Shown: piece after piece, positions 31,114 through 42,650 of the stretch | How the letters are laid out: each line of letters opens with the position of its first letter | How positions within the stretch are numbered: position 1 is the first letter of the stretch | Assembly (NCBI GenBank): GCA_039654915.1 | Contig: CM077598.1 | Coordinates: 68,290,041 to 68,354,040, forward strand | DNA length: 64,000 nt | Reading direction: 5' to 3' | From: Aquilaria yunnanensis | Lineage: Eukaryota > Streptophyta > Magnoliopsida > Malvales > Thymelaeaceae | Notes under the pieces: generated by a model | What the model was told of the DNA's origin: nothing | The model's database searches: none | Seen by the model: the letters and a program-made list of their open reading frames with translations, nothing else | Made by a program: the position numbers and the translations under genes

Positions 31114-32528
31114 TGTTAGTGTTGTGCCCAAAAGCTAATCATGAGATGATTGTATTTTTGCACATTGAGTCATGATATTTTATTAAGGCATTAATCCAGC
31201 AATTATGTTTGTTGTTTTCTTTATGCGTAACTTAACAAACATAATTATAACCCTAGAATAATGATATTCTTAAACGTCCCCGGTCTAGTATTATTATGGA
31301 GCGGGTTGCAATAATACATAACGACTAGCATATGTGGAGACTAATATGAGATATGTAGTCTACATATTGGTACAAGTTGGAGAACTTGTGTACTGGACCG
31401 ACCAACCATGAGAACACCACATGGATCGTTATATGAGTGTCATAAGTGATTCTCATAGTGATCATGGTATATGTAGTCCTTCGAACTAAGATCATCAAGG
31501 TTTCCTACATGTAAGTCACATACTTTGATACTTTCCTTTGTTGCTCGTAACTGAGTGAACTTGAAGGAGGTCATTGGGTATGTCATATATCATGCGGAGG
31601 GATTTGTATCATCAAGATGGGATTTTTCCCTCCTATGTAACGGGAGTGATATCTTCGGGCCCATTGATAGAGTAAGACTTAGAAAAATGCATGGCCATGC
31701 TCGGATGAGTTGATATATGATATCAATGTCATCAGTTTAAGTTGGTATACTCGGTAAACAAGAAACCAAAGATTGGGCTATACGAGAGTGACATATTCCA
31801 TGTCTCGTGCGTAGTCTTGATATCTTGGACAAAGGGAAAATGGCATATATCGGTGATGATCATAAAGGTTTAGTCGAATCATCGACAATCTTGTCACTTG
31901 GGTAGCGATGATGTGTTGCTTGACACCGCTCATCGCTTATGATCATAAATGTGATTTATGATCATTGCCAACGTGGTAAGAGCCTATTAGGTCGCACACA
32001 TAGAGCTATTTGGATCATTAGAGTGCATGGGCTAATAATTTGGGTTTTGGTTTCACAATAATTTCGTATTAATAAGGGCCCAATAGTTGAGCCATTATTA
32101 AGCCCGAAATTAAAGCCTAATTGGATTAGGGCTTTGAAACCTATTAGGCCTGGAAGTTGAGTCTCACTATAAATACAACTTCTAGTGAGAAATTCGTAGG
32201 TCTCCTTGCCCTAGCCTCCCAAAAGGACAGCCGCACTCTTCTCTTGCAATTCCTTGGAGGACGCAAGCTAGCACTGTGACCGCAAGAGAAACGCATCTAC
32301 CGGGACATGGTGGAAGCATGGTGATCCCGAGAGGCTCGTGTGGATACCATAGAGATCCTGAACACGTCAACTGTTCAGGTTTTGTGATTCGACTCTACAG
32401 TTGAGTGAGAGATCTCAATCAAAAATTAGGTATGAAAATTTTTGAACACCTGGTTTACCCCGTTTCACTTGGATCCTGGAGGGTTTCTGTTAAATTCCGC
32501 TGTGCTGTTTGGCTCCCGAAACCCAACA
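31114..32528 (+). repeat. Copia 5' LTR
   Basis: 1415 bp, starting tgttagtgttgtgccc and ending cgaaacccaaca. TATA ctataaata at 32167-32175. It contains gatcataaat...atttatgatc inverted repeats near 31939-31965. Frames in it (for example 32182-32370 minus) recur in the other LTR copies and are not genes. Confidence 0.93.
32167..32175 (+). promoter_or_regulatory. Copia LTR TATA box
   Basis: ctataaata in gtctcactataaatacaact. Conserved in the solo LTR at about 54994-55002. Confidence 0.7.
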
Positions 32529-32529
32529 G

Positions 32530-32541
32530 TGGTATCAGAGC
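32530..32541 (+). promoter_or_regulatory. Copia primer binding site
   Basis: tggtatcagagc, 1 nt after the LTR end, iMet tRNA type. Confidence 0.9.
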
Positions 32542-33854
32542 TACTGGTGAAACCATAAATCGGGATTGATGTTGAATCGCATGATGTTATGTGTTCAGTT
32601 GCTTTTCTGCCATGATTAATTAGATTGATTCATGATGCATGAAACCAGAACTCGTAATGAACATATGACGTATATGAAGAAACGACATTAAATGGTTAAT
32701 GAGATTAACCCAAAATTGAATGGTATGAGATACCTACATGGAGGAGGATTCTTGCAATAGTTGCAAAAACCCTATCTTGGTTCGGATTCGGCCTATTCGG
32801 CCACATAAATAAAAACTGGTTAATCAAAGCGCAAAAATTGGCATGCATCTTTGTTGAATGAGATTTGACATGATATGCTGATTGGTATTTGAAGCATTGT
32901 GTATGGTTATAGCCTTTGATTGGTTGTACTTGTAAATACGGCCTGCGAGTCGTGCCTTTTCTGATCATTCTCATTGTACATTCTCTTCTCACCTTTCTCC
33001 CCTCGAATGTAACTCGAGGTTTCTATTATTGATGTAATGGTGCATTATGGGATCATCCAAGGTGGTATGTCCAAGGATCATCCAAAGTGGTATGTCCAAG
33101 GAGGTGACAACAAAAGGGCAACCAAGAAAGGAAGAGAAGGAGCTTGTGAAGACTCTTTTCTTTTCTTAGGGTTTTATGATATTCTCATTGGCTGGAGAAT
33201 ATCGCATAGTTTGGGCTATAACCATGTCACGTTTACTTTCTTGTACGCATGAGATGCATGTTTTATATTTGTATGTGATGCATGTATAAGACAACCAGAG
33301 ATAACAAATTGGTGAGATCAAACGAAAAATCCCTCAAACAAATATTAAGTCATTAAATGTGATGCCTTCCAAATGTTGGCACTCATCAAGACTTTGATCA
33401 ACACTAGGTGGGTTTGCCAAAGCAAAGCACCTATGTTCATCTTGGTAAGGCGCGATGGGATAATAGTGATATCTAAACTGCTAACTTTGGGTTTGACTTA
33501 ACTAAGTCATCCTAATAGGATTAGGGACTTAAAGGCATAGAGTTGGGCTTAAGCTCATGGGATGAGCTTGGACAAGTGTTGTTCACCCAACTATCCAAGA
33601 GTTGCATAAGATGCAATTGGCAAGGAGTTGCCTACCTAAATAGCTGTAACTTGAGAGAAAAGCCAAAGCTGACTCAGGTTGTGGTCAAATATGGATCTTG
33701 GCCCACTAGAATACCTTAGCACCGAGGTGCTCCAAAATAATATTGAGGGTTATTATTTTGAGGAAAATAGTGGGAGTATTGTTTAATAAAAGTCCTTATT
33801 AAATGAATTAAAATACATGACTCTTACACTGCATATTTACTGTTGTAGATAACC
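32542..33854 (+). other. Copia leader, non-coding
   Basis: 1.3 kb between the primer site and the first Gag codon. No conserved protein seen; short frames such as 32705-32992 and 33037-33252 have no recognisable motif. A direct repeat (ggatcatccaaggtggtatgtccaagg and a close copy) lies at about 33050-33102. Confidence 0.6.
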
Positions 33855-34739
33855 ATGGCACAAAACACATCGACACTTTCGTTGTGATCGATCCTTGAGA
33901 AGGAAAAACTGAATGGGACTAACTTTCTCAAATGGTACCGAAACTTGAGGATAGTCTTCAAGCAAGAGAGAAAGGCCTATGTCCTAGAGCAGCCCATTCC
34001 GAATGAGCCTGCTGCCACTGCTCCAAGAGCTAAAAGGGATGCTCAAAAGAGGCATTCTGATGATGCTTTGGATGTTGCATGCCTCATGCTTATTACCATG
34101 GAATCTGAGCTTCAGAAGCAACATGAGAGCATGGGGGCATTCGATATGATCGGACATCTCAAAATGCTTTTCCAAGAGCAAGCTAGGCATGAGAGGTTTG
34201 AGACCTCTAAGGCATTGGTTCAGTGCAAGATGTTTGAGGGAAGTCCCGTGGGTCCTCATGTGCTCAAGATGATTGGGTACATTGAGAATCTTGAGAATTT
34301 GGGATTTGCTCTTTAGAAAGAGTTGGCTATTGATGTAGTCTTGCAATCATTGCCAGAAAGCTACAGTCAGTTCGTCATGAACTATAACATGAATGACCTA
34401 GACAAGTCCCTCCCTGAATTGCTCAACATGTTAAGAACTGCTGAGCAAAATCTTAGGAAGGCTAAGCCCATTTTGATGGTTCAAAAGGGCAAGGGAAAGG
34501 GAAAAGCCAACAAGAAGAAGGATAAAGCTAATGGAAAGTCTAATGCTAATTCTTCTTCAGCTGCACTGAAACCAAAGCGTGGTGTGGCAAATGAAGGGGA
34601 GTGCTTCCATTGCAAGCAACCTGGACACTGGAAGCACAACTGCAAGCTCTATCTTGAAGAACTTGCTAAGGAAAAGGGAAGTAAGACTTCCACTTCAGGT
34701 ATTCTTGTTAGAGAGGCTAACTTTTCTACTTCCTCATCT
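33855..34739 (+). pseudogene. gag: Copia gag
   Basis: ATG 33855 (MAQNTSTLSL, then stop at 33885). Gag core KLNGTNFLKWYRNLRIVFKQ, later LPESYSQFVMNYNMNDLDKS, then a Lys-rich run and the CCHC knuckle CFHCKQPGHWKHNC (34603-34644). A second stop at 34314. One frame runs through into protease. Confidence 0.85.
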
Positions 34740-36183
34740 TGGGTATTGGATACTGGATGTGGATCTCACATTTGTGCAAATATGCAGGATCTAAATAGAA
34801 GTAGAAGATTGGCCCGAGGTGAAGTGGACCTACGTGTTGGAAATGGAGCAAGGGTTGCTGCCTTAGCCTTAGGGACTTATGTTCTCACTTAACCTAGTGG
34901 ATTAGTTTTAGAATTAGACAACTGCTACTTTGTGCCTAGTATTAGTAGAAATTTGATTTCTGTTTCTTGTTTGGACAAGAAAGGTTTTTCATTTATAATA
35001 AATGACAAATGTTGTTCTATTTATTTGAATGAAATCTTTTATGGTAGTGCTCAACATAGCAATGGGTTGTATGTTCTAGACCTCGATGATCCAATCTATA
35101 ATGTGAATACCAAGAAAGTCAGATTAAATGATTCGAACCCGAGTTTTCTCTGGCACTGTCGCTTGGGCCATATAAATGAGACCCGCATATCCAAGCTCCA
35201 TAAGGATGGACTCTTGGACTCATTTGATTTTGAATCATATGAGACATGTGAGTCATGTTTGTTGGGCAAGATGACCAAAGCCCCATTCGTAGGGCAAAGT
35301 GAAAGGGCTAATGACTTACTAGGACTCATACATAGTGATGTATGTGGCCCTATCCCTACACAAGCTAGAGGAGGTTTCCAATACTTCATTCCTTTCACTG
35401 ATGACTTCAGCAGATACAGCTATGTGTATCTCATGAGACACAAGTCAGAATCCTTTGAAAAGTTCAAAGAATTCAAGAATAAAGTAGAGAATCAACTCGG
35501 GAAGAGTATTAAAGTGCTTCAATTAGATCGAGGTGGAGAGCACTTGGATCGAGAGTTCCTTGACTATCTGAAAGAGTGTGTTATAGTATCACAACTCATT
35601 CCACCAAGTACACCTCAACGGAATGGTGTATCTGAAAGGAGAAATTGAACTCTGTTAGACATGGTTCGCTCTATGATGAGTCAAGCTGGCCTTCCAAACT
35701 CCTTTTGGGAACATGCTCTAGAGACAGCTGCTTTTACACTAAACCGAGTTCCATCTAAATCGGTTTAAAAGACACCATATGAGATATGGAGTGGGAGGCG
35801 TCCCAATTTGTCTTTTATGAAGATTTGGGGCTGGGACGCTTATGTGAAACGTCAATCCTCTGACAAACTAGGGCCCAAATCTCAAAAAATGCCTTTTTGT
35901 TGGGTATCCCAAACAAAGAACGGGTTACTATTTCTAAAATCCTTCCAAGCAAAAAGTGTTTGTTGCTCGAACTGGTGTCTTTTTGGAGAAAGAATTTATC
36001 TCTAAAGGAACTAGTGGGAGGAAAGTAGAACTTGAAGAAATTCAAGAACAACAAGGAGACATCGAACCTAAAATGGAACCTGAACAGACACCGTAAAATG
36101 TTGTTCAAGAGTCTGTTCCTGTAACACAGAGCCCACGTAGGACTGGTAGGATTCGGCGTGAGCCCGAGAGATATGGATTTCTC
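34740..36183 (+). pseudogene. Copia protease and integrase
   Basis: Protease WVLDTGCGSHIC at about 34740-34775 with intact DTG. Stop at 34890. Pre-integrase block FLWHCRLGHINETRISKLH and CESCLLGKM. Integrase core IHSDVCGPIPTQARGGFQYF, DDFSRYSYVY and LQLDRGGEHLDREFLDYL; the third acidic residue is in the NGVSERRN block, followed by a stop at 35646. Further stop at 35766 and a frame change near 35890. Confidence 0.85.
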
Positions 36184-37734
36184 GTGACTCACACTAGTGA
36201 TGTGATGCTCATGGATCAGGATGAGCCCACAACCTACCAGCAAGCTATGTCGGGCCCTGACTCTGAGAAGTGGCTAGTGGCCATGAAATCCGAGTTGGAA
36301 TCCATGTACGAAAACCAAGTATGGACTTTGGTTGACCCACCTGAAGCGGTAAAACCCATAGGGTGCAAATGGGTTTTCAAGAAGAAAACTGACATGGATG
36401 GTAATGTGATTACCTTTAAGGGATGATTGGTTGCAAAAGGTTTCAAGCAAATTCATGGTATTGACTATGATGAAACTTTTTCACCAGTTGCTATGCTTAA
36501 ATCCATCCAAATTTTGTTTGTTATTGCTGCACACTATGATTATGAGATATGGCAAATGGATGTCAAAACTGCATTCCTAAATGGAAAGCTACTTGAGGAT
36601 GTGTACATGACACAACCTGAGGGTTTTGTCACTCCTGAGAATGCCAATAAAGTGTGAATGTTGCAAAGGTCCATTTATGGACTGAAGCAAGCTTCTCGAA
36701 GTTGGAATCTTTGTTTTGCTGATGCAATCAAAGAGTTTGGTTTTATCAAAAATGAAGATGAACCTTGTGTCTACAAGAAGGTTAGTGGGAGAGCTATTGT
36801 CTTCTTGGTGTTGTATGTAAATGACAGACTACTCATCGGGAATGAGATTCCTGAGCTACAGTCTGTGAAGACTTGGCTAGGGAAATGTTTCTCTATGAAG
36901 GGCTTGGGTGAAGCAGCCTATGTGTTAGGCATTAGGATCTATAGAGATAGATCTAGAAAGCTTCTTGGCCTAAGTCAAAGTACATATATTGACAAGGTGC
37001 TAAAGAGGTTTAGCATGCAGGATTCCAACAAAGGATTCTTGCCCATGTCACATGGTATCACTCTTTCTAGATCTCAGTGTTCGAGTACAACCGAGGAGAG
37101 AGAGCGCATGAGTAAGATTCCATATGCCTCGGCACTTGGATCTATCATGTATGCCATGATATGTACTCGTCCCGATGTCTCATATGCTTTGAGCATGACA
37201 AGTAGGTACCAATGAAAGCCCAGTGAGAGTCACTGGATAGCTGTTAAGAACATCCTTAAGTACTTACGAAGGACTAAGGATGCATTCTTGGTCTTTGGAG
37301 GTGAAGATGAACTCGTTGTAAGGGGTTACATCGATGCAAGCTTCCAATCCGATAAGGATGATTTTAGATCACAATCTGGTTATGTGTTTTGTATTGGTGG
37401 TGGTGCTGTGAGCTGGAATAGTTCAAAGCAAGAGACATTAGCTGACTCTACAACATAATCTGAGTACATTGCTGCCTCTGATGCTACGAAGGAGGTAGTT
37501 TGGATCAAGAAGTTCATCACTGAACTTGGAGTGGTTCCAATCATTACCGACCCGATAGAGCTCTATTGTGACAACAATGGAGCAATCGCACAGGCTAAGG
37601 AACCTCGATCTCACCAGCGATCCAAACACATACTTCGACGCTATCATCTCATCAGGGAGATCATCTAGAGGGGTGATCTATGGATATGCAGGACTTCGAC
37701 AGATAGCAACATTGCTGATCCGCTAACACGCTAA
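36184..37734 (+). pseudogene. Copia RT and RNase H
   Basis: RT: MKSELESMYENQVWTLVDPP, GCKWVFKKKTDMDGNV, then stop at 36424, WQMDVKTAFLNGKLLEDVYM, SIYGLKQASRSWN, and the catalytic box YVNDRLLIG where YVDD is expected (first Asp replaced by Asn). RNase H: YIDASFQSDKDDFRSQSGYV, ETLADSTT-stop-SEYIAAS, LYCDNNGAIAQAKEP. It ends DPLTR with the stop at 37732. Stops at 36655, 37213, 37456 and 37666. Confidence 0.87.
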
Positions 37735-37814
37735 CAAAGCCCCTTACGCAGCAAAAGCATGATAGCCATTCTAGGTCCGTTTGTATTAGATACATGGATG
37801 ATTGGCTTTAGTGC

Positions 37815-37825
37815 AAGTGGGAGAT
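37815..37825 (+). promoter_or_regulatory. Copia polypurine tract
   Basis: aagtgggagat immediately before the 3' LTR, the usual plant Copia form. Confidence 0.85.
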
Positions 37826-38062
37826 TATTAGTGTTGTGCCCAAAAGCTAATCATGAAGTGATTGTATTTTTGCGCATTGAGTCATGATATTTTTTTAAGG
37901 CATTAATCTAGCAATTATGTTTGTTGTTTTGTTTCTGCGTAACTTAACAAACATAATTGTAACCCTAGAATAATGATATTCTCAAACGTCCCTAGTCTAG
38001 TATTATTGTGGAGCAGGTTGCAATAATACATAACGACAAGCATATGTGGAGACTAATATGAG
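37826..38062 (+). repeat. Copia 3' LTR, first part
   Basis: Starts tattagtgttgtgcccaa (first bases mutated from tgttag). Broken at 38062 by element E; the TSD atgag is 38058-38062. Confidence 0.9.
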
Positions 38063-39780
38063 TGTAGCAACGTGTTTTTGGGAGTCGCCACCAATCAATT
38101 TTCACCTAGGTCGATTGGAAACCTAAAAATGGTCTACGAGAGTTCGAGGGGTTCGCGAGTACGGTTACGCTAAAACAACTTTGTTATAGGGCCCAAAAAT
38201 TGGCACCTTAGTTTGGTTTAAAAAAAGTTTTGCTTGCTTTAAATTTGTTTGATTAATTTTCCAAACCATGAGTTCTAATCGAACCACTCGGATATGGACT
38301 TCTAAAGTTTACTACTTGACTTTTAATTTGATTTTTATGAAATTTTTATTTTTCCAAACCATGGATCCTATCGAACCACCCGGATGTGGATATCTAAAAA
38401 AAAACTTAAACCTCTCTCATTTTTAAATATTTTCATTTTTTTTTAGTTTTATTTTATTTTTTAGTTGATTATCAATCCAAACCGTGGATCCTATCGAATC
38501 ATCCGGATAAGGATAAAAATTTGTTACCCCAAACTTATCATAAAGTTCTTGTCAAACCTACTAAAAAATAAAACTTTTACTAAGTGTGATGTTTTGTTTT
38601 TTTCTTTTATGGATTATGTCATGTCAAATTAATTTATGTTATTCACTAAAATTACCTATCTAATCTAATCATGCAATTATGCTTAATATGAATTCCTAAA
38701 CTAATTCATTACCTTAATAAACAAAACAAACAAAAATATAAAAGAAACCACAAGGAAAAACAATGCTGAGAAGAGTTGATTGGGTCACAAACAGGATGAA
38801 ACCGGGTCGGGTTCGCGGGTCGCGATTCGGATCTCCACTTGATTCTCTGTCGATTCAACGGTCAGACGGCGATCAGCTGGCGGCGGACTGGGTTTCGGAT
38901 GGTGATAGGAGATGGCGGCAGATGGCAGCGAAAACGAGGAGACGACGGCGGCCGGCAGGGGAAAACGAGGAGATGACGGCAAGGGCAGCGACGGCATACA
39001 CGGCGACGGCAAGGGAGCAGGGGCAGAGGCTGGAGGCGTCGTCGGCTGAGGATGAGCGGCGGCGTGGCTGACTGTGACTAGAGCAACGGGCAGCACGAAG
39101 CGTCGGCTGGAGCGGCGATGGCGAGGAGAACGGAGCGTCAGAGGAAGCGAAGCGTCGGGCGTCCAGGGAGGCAGGGGTGACGGCGACGGCGGGAGAAATT
39201 CAGGGTTTTCTTGGATAGTAGAGGGAGAGGCAGGGGCTGTAGAATGCAGTTTTCTCAGTTTTTTTTGAACCAAGCTTAGGGTTTTGAATTTTTCTCCCCA
39301 TTTCTCTTGAAATCTGGACCCATATTTATACTAGTGTGGGCTTAAAACATGATTAGCACTGCCTTTCAGAGTTTAAAATCCATCCAAATCAAATTTGAAG
39401 AAGTTTAGTTCAATTAGGAGAGAATTACATGAAGTTACAGTTTAAGTCCAGTAGAACTCTAAATCTGTCCATTAGACCCTAAACTTTCAAGAATTGTCAG
39501 ATTGGCCCTAAAACTTTGAATTTTGCTCAAACTTTCTAAAAATCTCCCATTTTCTGCCAAACTTTTTCTTTTTCCCAAATTGACCCTACAACACTCTCAG
39601 GACTCCAAATTAGTACCTACACTAAATTAACTCCTATTTCTACCTTTAAATGATCCAAAAAAAATCAAAAATTACCTAAAAAGACTAAAATGCCCCTAAA
39701 AAATCAAAATGCTCCTGAACTAATTTTCCTAATCTAAAACTTAATAAAAGTTAGAACCCGAAAAAAATTGGGTGTCAACA
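38063..39780 (-). repeat. Element E 3' LTR
   Basis: On the minus strand it starts tgttgacacccaat and ends ...gttgctaca. TATA on the minus strand at 39323-39330 (tataaata). The stretch 38790-39240 is strikingly GC-rich compared with its AT-rich surroundings and gives long frames on both strands by composition. Confidence 0.92.
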
Positions 39781-39795
39781 GCTGCCCCCCCTTTG
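39781..39795 (-). promoter_or_regulatory. Element E polypurine tract
   Basis: Minus strand reads aaaggggggggcagc, directly before the 3' LTR. Confidence 0.85.
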
Positions 39796-39879
39796 CATGT
39801 CTCATAGAATATGACGCATGCAAAGCCATTACCAAATTTTGTCCGATCTTACCTAGACGACGAGAGCCTTCTCACCGCC

Positions 39880-40460
39880 AAAACCTTGAGGAGAAAGAAC
39901 CTTCCTCTCCTCCGCTTTGAGGTTAAGGAACTTTCCCTATTACCTTTATGATAGAAACTTTCCTATCATTTGGGAATCCCAGGAGCAAAACTATTTCCTC
40001 CTTGATTACCTGACCTAGGAACTTTCCTAGCCTTTTGCAATAAGAACCTTCCTATTGCATCCAAACCTAAGAAGAAAACTATTTCCTCTTTTCTTGATGG
40101 GTTAAGGAACCTTCCCTCACCCTTGTCTCCATAGAAACCTTTCTATAGAAGAGCGAAACTTTTCTCTCAATCTTAACTTTGGTAGAGAACTCTCTCTCAC
40201 CATGGTCTAAAAGGTAGAGAACCCTCTCTTTACCACCTTTAAATTTCTTTGAGGTAGAGTACCCTGACTCTTTACCACCTCCAAAAATGCTTGGGGTAGA
40301 GAACTCCGTCTCTTTACCACCTCTAATAATGCTTGAGCTAGAGAACTCCGTCTCTTTACCACCTCTAATAATGCTTGAGGTAGAGAACTCCGTCTCTTTA
40401 CAACCTCTAAATTTCTTTGAGGTAGAGCACCCTAACTCTTTACCACCTTGGTCACTTGCC
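39880..40460 (-). repeat. Element E 3' hairpin array and 42-bp minisatellite
   Basis: At least five units between 39888 and 40146 are perfect 6-7 bp stems of different sequence around a shared aac-c/t-tt core. From 40213 the units become a tandem repeat with spacing 42 bp (40253, 40295, 40337, 40379, 40421), each ggtagaga-ac-n-tctctttacc, itself self-complementary. Non-coding 3' region of the element. Frames at 40287-40484 only reflect the repeat. Confidence 0.85.
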
Positions 40461-41457
40461 TATCTTCTCTTCTTGTCGCTTTAACTGCTTTCAATGAGAA
40501 CTTAAATGAGCTTGTATAGGACGTACCATGTTACTTACCTGAAGTCTCAGCTTGTATTTGTAACGCCATGGTTATCCCTTGGATGTGCCTTCCTTTTAAT
40601 TCCTGTTATGAAAAAGCTATGCATGCATGATGTGAGATGCATGAATGCATAATATGCATGACTGATCGCTTTCTTTTATTATCTCGACTTCTTTGTGTTT
40701 GTGCTTCACTGTATCGTCTACTTGGTCGCATGGATCTAGTTCTTCCTATCTTTGTTTTGCCGGATTATCCCTTGCTGACTTCCCCCTTGGATTATTGTTG
40801 AGCCTCTTTTATGCTTCCTTGTCCTTTTCCTTTGCCTCAAAAATTCTTTTTCCAAATCTCTCTTTGGAGAAACTGTTTTAACCTGGTCCATAATCTTTAC
40901 CTCAGCTTCCTTATCATATGCTCGCCTCGTGCCTTTGTCTCATTGGATACTTACCCCTGTTGTAATGTTTATAAAACTATCGTGAGTATGCTTTCTTCTT
41001 GCTGGTATTGGCCATGTTTTCATTCTCGACCATAATACTCTCGAAGCAAAAATCCAGATGATCGTAAGGATATCACCCGAAGACTTGTTACTCATTCTTC
41101 CCTGTTAGCCAATGTTTTGCACCTTTCGCAAGGCAGGTCCTTGATCTTACCTGTGTTAACTCATAGAGCTTATCAAAGTAATTTATGGTCTTTGCTTTTT
41201 CCAAGTTTTAATTATTACTACCTTTTCTACAAAGTCATAATTTGTAGCACACCAGAAGCTGGCAGTAATGTGGTATTTGAAGAAAAGATCTAGAGAGAAA
41301 TGGATTTTTATTTATCAGTAGTGGGATACAAAAGTCTTGGGTAAGAACAAAGAACAATGAAGTTTGGAGAGAAGAACATTCTCTTTGACAACTTTGATTG
41401 AACAAACCCTCATAACCCTACATCCACTTCTTCCTCTTCGTCCGAAGAACTCTACCT
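40461..41457 (-). other. Element E 3' untranslated region, no gene
   Basis: About 1 kb between the integrase stop and the hairpin array. T-rich on the plus strand; no conserved frame or repeat recognised. Confidence 0.6.
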
Positions 41458-42650
41458 TCATGCATAGTACTTCTTCACTGAATCTGAATTCACCGGCTTT
41501 GGCAACTCTCGTCCGTCCATCTCTGTTAGAATCAAGGCTCCTCCTGAAAAGGCTTTCTTCACCACATATGGTCCATCATAGTTCGGTGTCCATTTTCCCC
41601 TGGAATCGTGCTGAATAGGTAAAATCTTCTTGAGGACAATGTCACCTTCCTGAAATTGTCTTGGGCGGACCTTCCTATTGTAAGCTCGAATTATCCTCCT
41701 TTGATAAAGTTGCCCGTGGCAAAGGGCAGTCATTCTCTTCTCATCGATCAGATTCAATTGTTTATATCTAACCCTGACCCATTCTGCTTCTTCCAATTAG
41801 GTATCCATCAACACTCTTAATGAGGGGATCTCGACTTCAATGGTTAACACGGCTTCCATACCATATACTAAAGAGAAAGGTGTAGCTCCAGTAGAAGTGC
41901 GAACGGAAGTTCTATACGCATGTAGTGCGAAGGTTAAAATCTCATGCCAATCCTTATAACTGACAGTCATTTTCTCTATGATCTTCTTGATATTCTTATT
42001 GGCTGCCTCCACTGCACCATTCATCATTGGTCGATAAGGTGCTAAATTGTGATGCTTGATCTCGAACTGTTGGCATAGGTTATGCATCATTTCGTTATGC
42101 AAGTTTGTGGCATTATCTGAGATGATACGTTCTGGCAACCCGTATCGACAAATGATCTCTCTCTTGATAAACCGACATACCACCTTTCGAGTCATGCTCG
42201 CATAAGATACTGCTTCTACACATTTAGTGAAGTAATCAATCGCCACCAGAATGAATTTGTGACCATTCGAAGCTTTGGGAGTAATCGCTCCAATAATATC
42301 TATCCCCCACATAGCGAAAGGCCAAGGTATTGCAGTCACATTAAGAGGAGCGGGTGGGACTTGGATCTTGTTAGCGTATATCTGGCACTTGTGACATTTC
42401 CTCACAAAATTGATACAGTCAGTCTCCAGTGTAAGCCAATAATAGCCAGCCCTCATTATCTGTCTTGCCATGGTATGACCACTGGTATGCGCCCCACATA
42501 CTCCGGCATGAACTTCTTCCATGATCCTTATTGCTTCAAGAGCATCTACGCAGCGAAGTAACACCAAATCTGGGCTCTTCTTATAAAGTGTATCTGTATC
42601 CAAGAGGAAACCCATTGACAATTTTCGTAAGAACTTCTTGTCATTTTAGA
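41458..42650 (-). pseudogene. Element E integrase
   Basis: Minus strand. Finger: VHAGVCGAHTSGHTMARQI, then KCHKCQIYAN. Core: WPFAMWGIDIIGAI (Asp), RIISDNATNLHNEMM (Asp), MMNGAVEAANKNIKKII (Glu). A stop at 41797 (after LRVLMDT) precedes the C-terminal part (DIVLKKILPI, GPYVVKKAF), ending VKKYYA at 41458. A frameshift near 42650 separates it from the second RNase H. Confidence 0.87.

Larger units (their letters stand above)
31114..38062 (+). mobile_element. Ty1/Copia element, main part (3' LTR split by element E)
   Basis: 5' LTR 31114-32528, primer site, gag-pol 33855-37734, purine tract, 3' LTR from 37826. The 3' LTR is interrupted at 38062 by element E, resumes at 52550 and is truncated at about 52660. 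The left flank is agtaa; the right duplication is lost. Pol order is protease, integrase, RT, RNase H, as in Copia. Angela/TAR-like by motif flavour, tentative. It is inserted in the RNase H region of element A. Confidence 0.92.

Noticed and set aside
32530..32541. tRNA-like sequences (TGGTATCAGAGC and similar at 9455 and 16855)
   Set aside because: These are primer binding sites complementary to tRNA 3' ends, placed just after LTRs; no tRNA gene cloverleaf surrounds them.
38763..39071. Plus-strand 102-codon frame in the element E LTR
   Set aside because: Composition effect of the GC-rich island on the non-transcribed strand of the element; the minus-strand frame is the one worth testing.
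40213..40460. CRISPR-like regular repeat array
   Set aside because: Spacing is regular, but units are contiguous minisatellite repeats without unique spacers, in a plant retrotransposon 3' region.
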